A stretch of DNA of 64,000 nt from Impatiens glandulifera (taxonomy: Eukaryota > Streptophyta > Magnoliopsida > Ericales > Balsaminaceae): NCBI RefSeq assembly GCF_907164915.1, contig NC_061864.1, forward strand, positions 12,469,889-12,533,888. Reading direction: 5' to 3'. The translations under genes were made by a program, and so were the position numbers. Of the stretch, positions 1 to 12,060 are shown one piece after another. The notes beneath the pieces were generated by a model. The model worked only from the letters and a program-made list of their open reading frames with translations, ran no database searches and was not told the origin of the DNA. The stretch's first letter is position 1. Each line of letters begins with the position of its first letter.

Positions 1-26
1 CCCGGGTTCGATCCCCGGCAACGGCG
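1..26 (+). tRNA. tRNA-Asp (GUC), 3' end only (cut by window edge)
   Basis: The first 26 bases are identical to the last 26 bases of the full tRNA-Asp gene at 16920-16991: T-stem/loop, acceptor 3' strand and discriminator G. The sequence that follows also matches the flank of the second gene, so this is the start of a duplicated segment. The 5' part, with the anticodon, lies outside the window, so the identity is inferred from the paralogue. A T-rich stretch downstream could serve as a Pol III terminator. Confidence 0.85.
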
Positions 27-1197
27 TTATTTTATTTTTAATGCAGTCCCAAGAATGATCTGCAAGTGGCCGGGCATGTGTTCTTTCAGTTCTAGGTAAC
101 TTCCCATATGATATGTCTATCCATTCTTTAATAATTTTATATTTAGTTATCAAACACCTTTTAGATCAGTGAAGCAACTGAGCATACATATATATAGTTA
201 TTTTACAAGCTTATATGTATATTCTAAGTTTGTTACTCAAGTGTGTAGACAATAAAGATGTGGGAACAATGATTATCTGTGTTAATGTCATCTGATGAAG
301 AAAACACTACATATAAAAAAGCTTTGGAATAGATAAAAAAAAAAGTAAAATCCAGATTAGGGAGATGTACAAATTATCAATGTTTGATTTGAATTTGATT
401 ATACATGTGTTTTCTTCTGAATCCTACTTCAATTGAGCTATTATCATTGGCAATGTAGTAAATAGTAATGAGTCATCAATGCAATTTAGAGAAAGAGACA
501 ATATTGGATTGACAATAACTACATCCATTAGATCAGTTTCAAACACCAACATTAAAGCTACATCTATTTAAATAGCTATATCTATTTAAATATCCGTACT
601 TATCATTAAAATGATAAAGCTACATTTTTTAGACCTTGTTCGGAACGAGGTTATTTAAAATCCCAAACCGAACATGGTTTCAATTGGGTTATGAAATGAG
701 ATGTTGGAGAAAATATGTTGTTTGATTTTTCATTGAAGAATGTAACTCCAACAAATAATTTTAAAAATGAGACAAAAAATTATGGAGGAATAATGGTTGA
801 ACTACCCAAAAAACATGATTGTCTAAGTGGATGATTAATATCATTTGATATAAAAATATTTTCTTTGTTTCTCATCAATTTTTGTGCAAAGAGATCGCAA
901 TTTTGGATCGAGATTATTTCGACCTTGTTGGATTTGTTTACTCGATTTTTTCTCCATCATCGATCATTATTATGAAATTAAAATGAGTTCATCCTTAGAG
1001 TCACCGAAAAAAAATGTTTGATAATATCAGTTAAATTATTTTTTCTTTGTAAATTTATCGTATTTAACATCTAAAATTAAATTATTTTTTTAAAAATGTA
1101 ATTTGTATTATTTGAAAATTAATTATTTTGAAATTGTAACTCTTTATTTAAATTAACAAGAATTGTTTTTTTTTAAACTAAAATTATCTGAATTTTA

Positions 1198-1236
<39 letters not shown>

Positions 1237-1239
1237 AAG

Positions 1240-2325
1240 TAAGGTGGTTCGGTACGGTATAACCTAACTTTTTATTCATACTTTATACATTACGTTGATT
1301 TTGGTATACTTTGTTTTTAATATACCTTAATTTCGGTACCATATATATATTTGATACCTAAAAAATATATTATCTTAAACAAAATAAAAAAAAATAATTC
1401 AACTAAGAATAAATCAAAAATCATACCTACCACATTCTTTCGAATAGAAACATTGAACATCGGTTGTGCATCATGTAATAAGCTCATAAACTATTTTCCT
1501 TCGACAACTTTAAATGACACTTCATCAAGGATCACGTACTCAGTCAATTTTATTTCACATATTTTCTAGTTAAAAGTTTGTGGAACGAAAACACTTTCTT
1601 GTCTTATCGTCTCATTCGTCAATATAGTTTGATTTTTATCAGTTCTACCGACTCTATTTGTTTCATAGGGTGGACTCAAGTTATATATTTTTAATAAGTG
1701 ATTTTTCAACCCACTAATACTTCTAGAAACGGTTGGAATCTTAACTTTACATACTTGCATACCCCGATTGATTGTATTCTTTCATCAACCAACTATTTTG
1801 TATTATTTTCATAATGTTCTCAAAATATACTCTTACTATATTTAGGAGTTACAGGGAGTTTTGTTTTGTAAGTTGTTCTTATTTTCTTTTGAGTTGTTTT
1901 TTTTATTTGAGATGAATTTGATAATATATTAAACTTCAATAGGTCTATTTTGAAAAAAAATCAAATAATTTATAGTGAAATAAAATTAGTTTTATATCTT
2001 ATAAAATAGAATATTTATATATTAAATTATATTACAATATAATTATATTTTGATTTATAATTATATAACTAAATTAAGATCAAATTTATTTATTTTCTTA
2101 TAAGTATTACATCATATATATTTTTCAATTTATATATTATTTCGGTATTTCGGTATACTTTGATATATCAAAATTTTGAAAATCTAATACCTTTACCTTA
2201 CCAATAATTTCGGTATGGGTACTATACCTTACTTTTTTTTAGTATATCAAAAATATCAATATTTTTGATATATTACGTTACGGTATTCTCGATATACCTA
2301 TAATATCGGTAATTTTACACCATTA
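1240..2325. mobile_element. hAT-like non-autonomous element with 8-bp target duplication
   Basis: The segment is flanked by a perfect 8-bp direct repeat, ATTTTAAG, at 1232-1239 and 2326-2333. Copy 2 of the duplication has a single ATTTTAAG at the matching place (about 18397-18404), so it preserves the empty site. The ends are loosely inverted: TAAGGTGGTTCGG on the left, and TAATGGTGTAAAATTACC as the reverse complement of the right end. The interior is AT-rich with repeated CGGTAT motifs near both ends and shows no transposase. An 8-bp duplication with TA..GGTG-type termini fits the hAT superfamily; the family call is inference. Confidence 0.72.
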
Positions 2326-3021
2326 ATTTTAAGTGAGAATCAAATTATCTTGTCGTAGTTTAAAATTATGAGGTCATAGTTTAAAAGGGAAAAATTTAGT
2401 TTAACTAAATATTTATAGTAATAATTAGTATATTATTAAAATAATTATATAATTACCTTTAATATTAAGTAAAAATAATGCCGATCTTTCAAATTTTAAT
2501 CAATTTCATTTTTATTAATATATATTTAATATATAAGATATTACAATTTAATTATTTAAAATTAAGATGTTTAAATTATAATAACAAACCAATGTTAATA
2601 AAATATATTCCAAACAAAAATCATTTCAAATTAATTAGATTCCTAAATCATGTCCTACATGTTTATATTTTTGAAAATTTGATATAAACTTTTTTGAAAA
2701 TTAATATGTTGCCTCAATTAGAATATTTTTGTTAATTGTCAAAATAACAAGTGAGAATGATTTTATTTTTATTTGATAAAAAAATGTAATTGAATTGAGT
2801 GAAATTTTTTTAAGTTGAAAAATGGATGAAAAAAATGTAACTTTATATATCATTATATAACCATCTTTTTTTTACAGAAAAATTATTTTATTTTGATTTA
2901 TAAAAATGAAAAATCTTACAAACCAAATATTACAATAGAATTATTTGTATTTATTGTGTATACTCTTTCAAATTTTAATTATTATACAACTTAAAATTAT
3001 TGTTTTACTATATATATGGAT

Positions 3022-4544
3022 GGATGACAATGAGAACTATACAAGGCTAACCCATGAATAAGTCCAACAAAGCCATGATCTTATTAATATCTTTAATAAT
3101 TCTTTTTCTAATTCCTATATATTTGCACGGATTACAGTTTATTTATTTATTATTATTTATATTTATTTATAAATTTTATAATCTTCTTATATTTACTTAT
3201 AAATTATATAAAGCCTATTTTAACTTTATTAATTTTGTTCTTAATATTCTAATTAGTTTTACTAAGGTATTTTTTTAATTTAAAATATACTATAACCTTT
3301 TATTATAGATGTATGATTTTGATTTTTTGAATTAAGTATTTAGGATAAATACTAATATGTTAATAAACAATAATTAGTATGTTATTGTTAATCCTTAATG
3401 TTAGAATAATGGTATGTTAGATTTTGTTAATTAGTAAGTTAGTATCAATTTAAGGATCATCAACGAAATACCATGTCATAATATATGATATCAGACATGA
3501 AAATGAATGAGTATTTGGATAAGTTAGAGTACCATGAATTATTTAAAAGTTTGTTTTAAAAAATGCTAGAAAAAGTTGCTTAGAAAAAGCATTATAATCA
3601 ATGTTATATATAATCTATTTTTTTATATATAATTTACTATGATATGTTAAATTTGAAATACTAATTATATATATATATATATATATATGGTCATATTACA
3701 AGATTTTTTATTTTATAGATAAATAAAATATTTATGGCTTAAATAATAATTATTATTTATATGAGTTAAAAAAATGAGGGTGAGAGTGCTTAATGAACGG
3801 GGATCACACCTTTCTTTCTCTTCTTCTGTCGCTTCGATCTATTGGGCAGTCCAATGTTATGTGTCGACACTGTCCGTATATTCGATACTCGTGGGTACTT
3901 AATAGTCGGGTTCGAATATTTTAAATCGGAATTAAAAATGGGGAGTGAAAATAAAAAGTGTGCAAAACTCAAACAATATTAATATATATTAATATATATA
4001 TATATATATATTAATATATATATATATATATATATATTAAAATTTAAAATAACTTTTCAAATTTCACATCATTACAAATTTACAATAAATATATTTTATA
4101 TATATTCACAATCCACTCCAACACCATTTTAAAATTTTTCTCATCTCTTAATCTTCATTTTTTATAACAAAATAGTTTTTTCTCTATTTACTATTCATTT
4201 TTTCTTTTCAAGTTCAAAATCCTTTACTCTTTCCGTATTTTCTCTAGTTTTTGTTTAACTTCAACATATAATAAAATTGTTATATTTTTAACTTCTATCA
4301 CATAAATATGCAATATGCAATGCAAGTAAGAAATATTTTTATTTTTGTTTTTAATATTTAGTATATTTTAGAAAAATAATAAATATAAATTCATATTTTA
4401 ATCGGATAATGGAGTACCCGATTAATCGGGGATGGGATACAAATTTACCCGTCGAGTTTGAGGTCAGAATCGGATAATAAAATAAAAATCGAGTTCGAGG
4501 ATAAGTACTTCGTTACTCGGCGGGTAGGGTACCCATTGTCATCC
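3022..4544. mobile_element. Insertion with 11-bp inverted ends, copy 1 only
   Basis: Copy 2 lacks almost all of this block. The ends carry an 11-bp inverted repeat, GGATGACAATG at 3022-3032 and CATTGTCATCC at 4534-4544. Motifs such as GGGTACCC and CGGGTT near the right end and around 3890-3920 resemble ends of non-autonomous hAT-like plant elements. No clear target duplication was found, and the interior contains (TA)n tracts at about 3985-4040. No coding sequence is recognised. Confidence 0.5.
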
Positions 4545-4630
4545 TATTTGATATATACATTTTTTTTTTCTTTTAAGTTATTAATATTGATTATATAAAT
4601 GTAAGACGAGAATTAAATAATATATATAAA

Positions 4631-4679
<49 letters not shown>

Positions 4680-5347
4680 TATGTTAATAAAAGAATTATT
4701 CATATTATTTAGACTCACATTAACATATAAAATGAATAAGAATGGATAATAATTAATATTTAAACATTTTATATTCATTTACTCATAGATTATCAATATA
4801 ATTGATTAATTAAGTCTATGTAACATATTGTCAATATATATGAGTAATTAAGTGAGCAATCCAGATTCAATATGGGTGCATGGATTTCAATTTAGTTTAT
4901 GTGGTGATTTAATTTTTGGTACGAGAATAAGTGTTTTCGATGTGACATTTTCTGAGTTAGTTTCCAATGAATTGTCATTCGCAAGAATTTTACTATTAAA
5001 ATATATTTAATTCTCAAATTAACTGTGTTGCCAGTTGCATAAATATAAATGAGATTGAACACCATGAAAAACTTTTATATATTTAAACTAACTTAGACTG
5101 AAAAATCATTATACTTTTTGAATGATCTAGAAAATAAAATCCTTTAAATTTTCAACAAGTGTAAATCATAATTTTCGGAAGCCTAATTTTTTATTTAAAA
5201 TGTTTGGGTTGAAATGTTTTCTAATTTGATTGATCAATTCATTATATATTTAAAGCTGATAGAGAATTAAATTTAAGAAACAATTTAAAATGATAGAAAG
5301 ACAAAAATCCTATTTTTGCATTGTTTTAAATTCTCTTTTATTTTGGG

Positions 5348-6850
5348 TAGGGCGTGCAAACGGGTAAACTCAACCCATATTACCTAACACATATTAAACC
5401 CAAATTAAATTTACTTAACCTATAACCCAACCCATATTATTTATTAATATGTGTTTGTATGAGTTGGGTTGGGTATGAGTTGGGTAACCCAAATTATTTA
5501 TTTTTATTTTTTATTTAACGTGTATTTGACTCATTTAACATATTTTTATCCGTTTAACACGTTTTTAATATTCTAACACATTTTCCACATTTTTCACGTT
5601 TTTGACACATTTAACACGTTTTGACACGTTTAATATGTTTTTCACACGTTTTGACACGTTTAATACATTTTTGACACGTTGAACACGTTTTTCATGTTTT
5701 TGGCATGTTTAACACATTTATGACACGTTTTTCACGATTACAACACATTTAACATATTTTCCACGTTTTTTACATTCTTGACACGTTTTTAACACGTTTA
5801 ACACACGTTTTTCACGATTTTGGCACGTTTAACACGTTTTCTATGTTTTTGGCACGTTTTGATACGTTTAACATGTTTCTCACATTTTTAACATGTTTAA
5901 TATGTTTTTCACACGTTTAACGTGTCAAAGCGTGAAAAACATGTTAAACGTGCCAAAAATGTGAAATTTTTGTTAAATATGTCAAAACGTGTTAAAACTT
6001 GTCAAATCGTGTTAACGTGAAAAAACATGTTAAACATATCAAAAATATGTTAAATGTGCAAAAATGTGTTAAACGTATTAAAATGTCAAAAACGTGTTAA
6101 ACATGTCAAAAATGTGAAAAACGTGCTATAAATATGAAAAATGTGTTAAACATATCAAAACGTGTTAAATGTGCTAAAAGTGTGTTAAATGAGCCAAAAA
6201 CATGTTAAACGTGTTTGACATGTCAAAATGTGTTAAACATGCCAAAAATATATAAAAAAAACGTGTGAAAACGTGTGAAAAACATGTCAAATATGTCAAA
6301 AATGTGTTAAATATGCCAAAAACGTGAAAACATGTTAAACGTGTGAAAAATGTATTAAACATATCAAAAACGTATTAAACGTGTTAAAATGTCAAAAACG
6401 TGTGAAACATACCAAAAACGTGAAAATCATGTTAAACTTATCAAAAACGTATTAACGTGTTAAATATGTCAAAACGTGTCAAAAACATGAAAAAACGTGT
6501 TAAACTTGTCAAAAATGTGTTAAATATATTAAACATGTCAAAAACGTGTTAAACGTGATAAAAACGTGAAAATGTGTTAAACATGTCAAAAACGTGAAAA
6601 AATGTGTAAAAAATATGTTATAAGTGTGAAAATGTGTTTAAAATGTTAAAAACGTGTGAAAAACATGTTAAACGTGTGAAAAACGTTTTAAAATATCAAA
6701 AACGTGTTCGATTTAAAGTTGAAAGATAATTAATTTATATTGAATTAATAATAAAGAATTAAATTAAATTTATATAATTTGGATAACTCTAACCTAACCC
6801 AAATTAAACACAACTCATACTTAACTCAACCCAAATTATGGGTACCACTA
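5348..6850. mobile_element. hAT-like non-autonomous element with palindromic minisatellite core
   Basis: An 8-bp flanking repeat with one mismatch (ATTTTGGG at 5340-5347, TTTTTGGG at 6851-6858) brackets ends beginning TAGGGCGTGCAAACGGG on the left and, reverse-complemented, TAGTGGTACCCATAATTTGG on the right. Subterminal AACCCA/TGGGTT-rich blocks occur at both sides. The core, about 5530-6710, is a degenerate short-repeat array. Its left part is written as AACACGTTTTTGACACG-like units, and from about 5920 it continues as the reverse complement (CGTGTCAAAAACGTGTT-like units), giving a very long imperfect inverted repeat. No coding capacity was recognised. Confidence 0.7.
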
Positions 6851-6858
6851 TTTTTGGG

Positions 6859-7512
6859 TCTTAACTCTATTGCATATCTTGAAACATAATTCTAAAATAG
6901 TCTAGTAGTTATGTTTTAAATCATAAAAACAATTTTCATTTGGACTTTATGCCCACACAATTATTGTACATTTTTTGTTATGTATTTTTTTTTTCACTTC
7001 TTTTTTCTTTTTACTTCACAATTTTGTATGAAATGAATGATCAAACAATCAACATATTTGTCTTCAACACAATCAAAATCAGCAACACTTATCTTATAAT
7101 CAATCTCCTTACAACAATGAGTGACCATGACTTTTCATTTACATTTTTTTTTTTAGTGTGAAGGATTCTCAAATACAATTACACTAAATCCAACAACATT
7201 CAACATATTTAACTGCATTCAAATCATAAAAAATACTTGAAGAACACATTCAACAAATTTAATTTTATTTCATTAAGTTACAATTACATTGATCACTCTT
7301 ACACAACTCCTCACTAGTTCTAAAATCTTATTTCAATCATGGGGGAATTACATTGATCACTCTTACACAACTCCTCACTAGTTCTAAAATCTTATTTCAA
7401 ACATGGGGGAGAAAGTGAATGTAATCCTAAGTAAACTATGTACAATTATTAAAAGAAAAAGAAATTACACATTCTTCATTGTCGGACGGAAATTCCAACA
7501 ATTTTTCAGACA
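6859..7512. other. Intergenic, contains a 64-bp tandem duplication
   Basis: AT-rich DNA without a recognisable gene. A 64-bp unit starting AATTACATTGATCACTC is present twice in tandem, at 7282-7345 and 7346-7409, with almost no divergence, so the duplication is recent. Confidence 0.6.
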
Positions 7513-7773
7513 TCAATGCCACCACCGCCCACCACATCCTACCATCCTTTTTTCTACTCCATCAAATCTTCTTTGGATGAACATGACAATTGGATGGTCA
7601 AACTCAGAGCGACACTCTATTTCTGAAATATTATATTTTTCTGAAAAACATCCATAAAATATTGAAAGTGAGAGTCTTTTAATCGCAAATAAACAAAATA
7701 AAACCACATACACCAAAATGAATGTTTTACCTGATCTGAGATAGAGCTGCTGAAGTTTTATATAAACCATCAT
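7513..7773 (-). CDS. Candidate small two-exon gene, unknown product
   Basis: I do not recognise the protein. Reading the minus strand, an ATG at 7773 opens exon 1 (7773-7731), which ends at CAG|GTAAAAC. An acceptor TTTTTCAG leads into exon 2 (7640-7513). The join keeps frame and gives about 56 residues ending in GGRWWH. An upstream ATG at 7825 in another frame opens a 31-residue start (MRRFKYLVNV) that runs into the same donor but does not stay open past exon 2. The region looks genuine because of the promoter-like motifs just upstream (7897-7925). It may be the 5' end of a housekeeping gene whose body has been lost, or a short noncoding or coding transcript. Confidence 0.3.
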   Translation of the reverse strand: MMVYIKLQQLYLRSGKTFILVYVVLFCLFAIKRLSLSIFYGCFSEKYNISEIECRSEFDHPIVMFIQRRFDGVEKRMVGCGGRWWH

Positions 7774-7896
7774 AGACGTAAACTTCTTTAGAAGTTACGT
7801 TTACAAGGTATTTGAATCTTCGCATAACAACGAGAAGGATACGCCCAGAGATAGGAGAAAGAAACTGGGGCGGCGGAGAGAAAAGAAAAATATTGT

Positions 7897-7925
7897 TTAG
7901 GGTTTCTGTGAAACTCTGTTGGGCC
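7897..7925 (-). promoter_or_regulatory. Telo-box plus site II-like motif upstream of the candidate gene
   Basis: TTAGGGTTT at 7897-7905 (AAACCCTAA on the minus strand) and TGGGCC at 7920-7925 lie next to each other, followed on the minus strand by a CT-rich, 5'-UTR-like stretch. In plants this pairing is typical of promoters of ribosomal-protein and other translation or mitochondrial genes. Assignment to the small gene at 7513-7773 is inference. Confidence 0.4.
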
Positions 7926-7930
7926 TATGT

Positions 7931-9472
7931 GTGCTTTTATAAATAAAATATTAAGTATAAAATATAATTTTAACCAATATGTTTTTTAATTTTACAATTT
8001 TGTCAATAATTTGTTAAAACGTCAATACTAAACTCAATCTTATAATAAATTAATATAAATATAAAATTTATACTTCTGATTAAATTTGTCCAAAAATCCT
8101 AAAATACATATCTTTTATTCTAAAAAATAATAACAAACTTTTTTTTATCACAAATTAAGACAAAATTTCTTACACTTTATATACCAATTTTACTTTATTT
8201 TGTAAAGAGAATTTAAATAAACAATTTAATTCAAGTAAAATATTAAGTGAATTGAAAACAAAAATTATCAACCTAGGCATAAACTTCTTTACTAGTTAAA
8301 TTAAACTTATGTGGTATTTTAATTTTGACATAACCACCATAGCAAAATTATTGCAGTATACAAGAAGGGGACACAACTAGAGAAAAAAAAGTTATGAAAA
8401 AATCACTATAAAGATTTCATTTGGATATCTATCCTTTGATAAATAAATTAGTAATTACATTGTTTGAACTTTACAATTGTATTTGATTGATTAATTAGCC
8501 TAATCTCAAACTTATAATAAACACAAAAGTATAAATACAATTTTTATAATTGATATTAAAATTGTTCCTACAATCCTATAAACTATATCTTCATTTTTTA
8601 AAATTAAAATATTTTATTTCAACACGGAATAATAAAATGATTTAAAGAAGGTTCATAAAAGACATTAGATTATAAAAGACATTGGATTGATAATATGTGT
8701 CACACAAACATAAAAAAATTTACAATCTTAATATCTCATTCTTAATTTTAAAATACATGAATCAATGTTTAGTGATGTAATATAATCATAACAAATAATA
8801 TAAAAGGACTATCATTGTAATTTAGAAACATATAATATTGAGATAAAACAAATAAATAATAATGAGATTATTAACAAACTTTTTGATAAACACAAATAAT
8901 AAATAAGTGTCAAATTGAAACAAACAAATATGATAAAAAAAAATACATTCTTTACAAAAATTGAATAGTAATTCTCAAGAATTTCAATATACAAAAATTT
9001 TGGTCATAATGTATAGTTGTACAACTAATTCAAATATAATAAACGTAACAAAAATTTTAAACAATTTTTTTAACAAAGAATGTTTTCAGTAAGATGTGAT
9101 TATTACATTAATGAAATATATTATACATGTAACTAGAGCTGAAATATATTATACATGTTCTTCAATAGTTATATCAATATTGTCTAAGCAATGATCAAAT
9201 GTTCTAGAGGATGTTGATGCAGACATTAAAAAAAAGGGCGATGAACGAGAATGATTTGACATGGATTATATCTTAATTTATAATATTTAAAAAATGTTGA
9301 CTTTACTAAAAATTTCTATTTTATGAATTTTGTAAATTTTAGTTACTTTATTGAACTTTTGATCAATGTGTAACGATAAAGACTCTTATTTGGTGTACAT
9401 TATGACTATTTGATCATGTTCTTGAACTCTTGTTTTCTAAAATTATTAATAATTTTAATTTATTTTTATTTG
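7931..9472. repeat. Intergenic DNA with a decayed duplicate of the 7750-8130 region
   Basis: About 8270-8600 aligns loosely with 7760-8130. ATAAACTTCTTTACTAGTTA corresponds to GTAAACTTCTTTAGAAGTTA, and the later pieces (CATAACCACCATAGC; ACAAGAAGGGGACACAACTA; CTTATAATAAA...AAAGTATAAATA) follow in the same order. The second copy is heavily mutated. The rest, 8600-9472, is AT-rich without recognised features. Confidence 0.45.
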
Positions 9473-9638
9473 TAGTGACAACCTGCGGGCTGACCCGCCT
9501 AACCCGCAACCCACCTTGGGTTGTGTTAGAGATTTTCAGCCCACCGGAATGGTAGGCTTGTCCGTCGTCGACCCGTTAAACAATGGATTTTGGTGGATAA
9601 GCCCGCCCCGCCATGGGTTGGCCCGTCTGACCGCTCTA
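9473..9638. mobile_element. Small GC-richer hAT-like repeat
   Basis: A block of about 166 bp with repeated CCCGCC/GGGTTG motifs interrupts the AT-rich background. Its ends are weakly inverted (TAGTGACAACCTGCGGGC on the left; TAGAGCGGTCAGACGGGCC as the reverse complement of the right). This style of terminus is common among short non-autonomous hAT-like plant elements. I see no matching 8-bp target duplication, so the limits are approximate. Confidence 0.4.
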
Positions 9639-10241
9639 CCTGTAACTCTTATGACACAATGAGGGGCAGATCTCTGTCAAAAATAAATTAAAATTTTAAC
9701 GTTAAATGTGATATAATCACTAATTAATTTTTTTTTTAATTAATTATATAATTTTCTAATTAATAATAAAAAAATAAAAAATAAAAAATTATTCATTTAC
9801 CTGTTTTATTCATAATTTTTTAATATTATTTTAAGCCCATTTTTTTTAGTTCTTATGCATAATCGTTGCTATACTTTTAAACATATAAATTGTAGTGAAT
9901 TATCTCTACCAACTCCCTGTTATTCATAATTAAAATTTATATATAATTAGTTTGATATTTTAAAATTTGAAGAGAATATGTATGTATCAAAATTAATGAA
10001 TAAAAATAAAAAATTAGATTAAAGAAAAGAATAAATACTCATATGTAATTAGAAATTTTATCTAATATAAAATTTGAATAACTACTAAAAATATGTTTGA
10101 TTAATCCAAAAAATTTCTAATCAATATCAAACTTATCTGAAATGAAAGAAAAAATTGAATAAAGGAATATAAAATTAAGTCATGGTACAAATAGATATTT
10201 TATTTTAATTATATCATTTATTATTTCTTCGTCACTAAAGT

Positions 10242-10283
<42 letters not shown>

Positions 10284-11067
10284 TTGATCTTATTCACAAA
10301 AATAAATAAATAAATAATTTAATAATTAATTACTTATCATTTTAAAATTTATTATATTAATTTCAATTTGATTATTTTGTTTTTAACTATTTAAATTTAT
10401 TATACTATTATTAATTTTATATTTTAATCTTCTATACAAAAATATAAAGTATAATTAGTTTTTATTAATTACTTGTCCTTTTAAAATTTATTATATTAAT
10501 TTCAATTTAAATATTTTCCTTTTAATAACTAAAATCATATATTTGTTAATATTTAATATCTTTTTCAATTATTATTAAATTATATGTCAAAAGGTTACTC
10601 TAAATAATATTTTATTTGACATTAAATAATTAATATTATTTTTATATAAAAAGTTACATAAAATAAAATATTTATTATAATTTTTTGAGATTATGTGAAT
10701 TTATTTGAGATTATGTGAATATATATTTATTATATATATTATATTAGTATTTTATTTATTTTTAAACTAAAGTATAAAATATTGAATAAAATAATGTTAA
10801 AGTTATTGACTTAAATAAGTGTGATTGATTTTTGTATATTAATTTAATTTAAATAATTATATTTTAATGATCAAAATTATATTTTAAAATATAATTGATA
10901 TATATATTTTGTAAATAAATATGAGATCATACACTCTAATTCTATTTGCGATCATTTTTCAAGTTTCATGTATCTTACCTTTATAGTCATTCTTTTATTT
11001 TAACTTAAATGGTTCTATATGGAAATAAAATAATTTTTTTTTATCAGTTAATTTTTGTATTTTATAA
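9639..11067. other. AT-rich intergenic DNA
   Basis: No gene, RNA or structured repeat is recognised apart from a (TA)n microsatellite at about 10241-10279. The segment ends at the target site of the Mutator-like element. Confidence 0.6.
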
Positions 11068-11076
11068 TAAAGAATT

Positions 11077-11449
11077 GAGTTAAATGCGGAATAGTCCCTA
11101 AAGGTTTGGATATTATACTACTTGGTCCCTGAATCAAAATAATAGAACCCGTTAGTCCCTACCGTCCAAAACTGTTAGTCAAAAGTCTTTTGACTGTTAA
11201 ATAATGACTATTTTGCCCTTACTTCTTTTTAATTAAAAACAAATTAAATAAAATTAAAACCTAACTTAACCTAAATCTAATCTAACCTAAATCCACAGTC
11301 GAACCCCTTCTCCTAAACTGGGATTTGAAGACGAATCCACAGTGCAAGCGATTGACGACGACCTGGGCGAACTCGACTGGGCGACTGAGGCAAGCGAACG
11401 AGCGACTGAGGCGAGCGACGGAATCCACAGTGCAGGCGGCGAGCGAACG
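11077..11449. repeat. Left terminal inverted repeat of the MULE
   Basis: This stretch of about 373 bp matches the reverse complement of 15783-16183. The main difference is an indel of about 26 bp near the middle plus scattered substitutions (roughly a dozen in the outer 220 bp by eye). It includes a GC-rich inner part (GCGACTGAGGCGAGCGACGG), so it probably supplies the promoter or leader for the + strand gene. Confidence 0.9.
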
Positions 11450-11699
11450 AGCGACGGAATCTGCATTTTACTGTTACAGAGCTCGTAACTGTTACAGAGC
11501 TCGTGGACCTGTACATCCTTATACCAGAGGCTGCTCCTCCATCACTCGCTGCCGGAGGTAATTGATTATTTAGATTGTCTGTTTATTTGTTGAAGTAAAT
11601 CTGCATTTTACTGGAACTGATTCAAGGTAGAATACGTTTATCTGTTAAGTATGATATCTTCATCTGTTGTCGAATTCATTCGGATCTTCATTTATGATC

Positions 11700-11900
11700 T
11701 TAAAAACCTCCTTTAAATGTTATAGTTTGTATTGTTTCAACTATCACATCTGCCAGTTGAAGTTGAAGGACCACCATTTTGACAGTTCCATTAACAATCT
11801 GAATTTTATGTTAAAAACCTCCTTTAAATGTTATAGTTTGTATATTTATATTGTAGAAATGTTGTTTGTTGATAGTTCCATTAACAATCTGAATTTTATG
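11700..11900. repeat. Local duplication inside the MULE
   Basis: A unit starting TTAAAAACCTCCTTTAAATG and ending CAATCTGAATTTTATG occurs at 11700-11810 and again, with an internal deletion, at 11811-11900. It lies in the probable leader or intron upstream of the GRF-type ORF. Confidence 0.8.
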
Positions 11901-12060
11901 CTCTAGTCAGGTTTCTTAATTTTGAACATTTTGTATTAGAAACCATGATTTTGTAGTTTCTGATTTTGGAAGTAATCTTTGTTGTTAGAACTCTGACTTT
12001 GTCCTTGATGCCCTTGTTGCTGGAACTAATCTTTATATATGCTTGTTACAATTTGTAGTT

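Larger units (their letters stand above)
27..5080. repeat. Segmental duplication, copy 1 (downstream of tRNA-Asp)
   Basis: Blocks of this region align collinearly with 16992-19640. Examples by eye are 181-260 with 17056-17115, 400-540 with 17140-17290, 630-1190 with 17490-18090, 2330-3010 with 18400-19170 and 4546-5080 with 19180-19640. The intervening parts of copy 1 are insertions, described separately. No protein-coding gene was recognised here; the short ORFs are AT-rich noise. Several (TA)n tracts are present, at about 1200-1233, 3670-3688, 3985-4040 and 4628-4675. Confidence 0.8.

Noticed and set aside
4581..4778. 65-residue Tyr/Ile-rich ORF
   Set aside because: Produced by translating a (TA)n microsatellite.
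5530..6710. CRISPR-like array
   Set aside because: The repeats are degenerate, very short, without unique spacers of constant length, and lie in a eukaryotic transposable element.
11325..11561. Short ORFs in the MULE ends (both strands)
   Set aside because: They fall in the GC-rich inner part of the inverted repeat and appear in both ends as mirror images; likely leader or promoter sequence.
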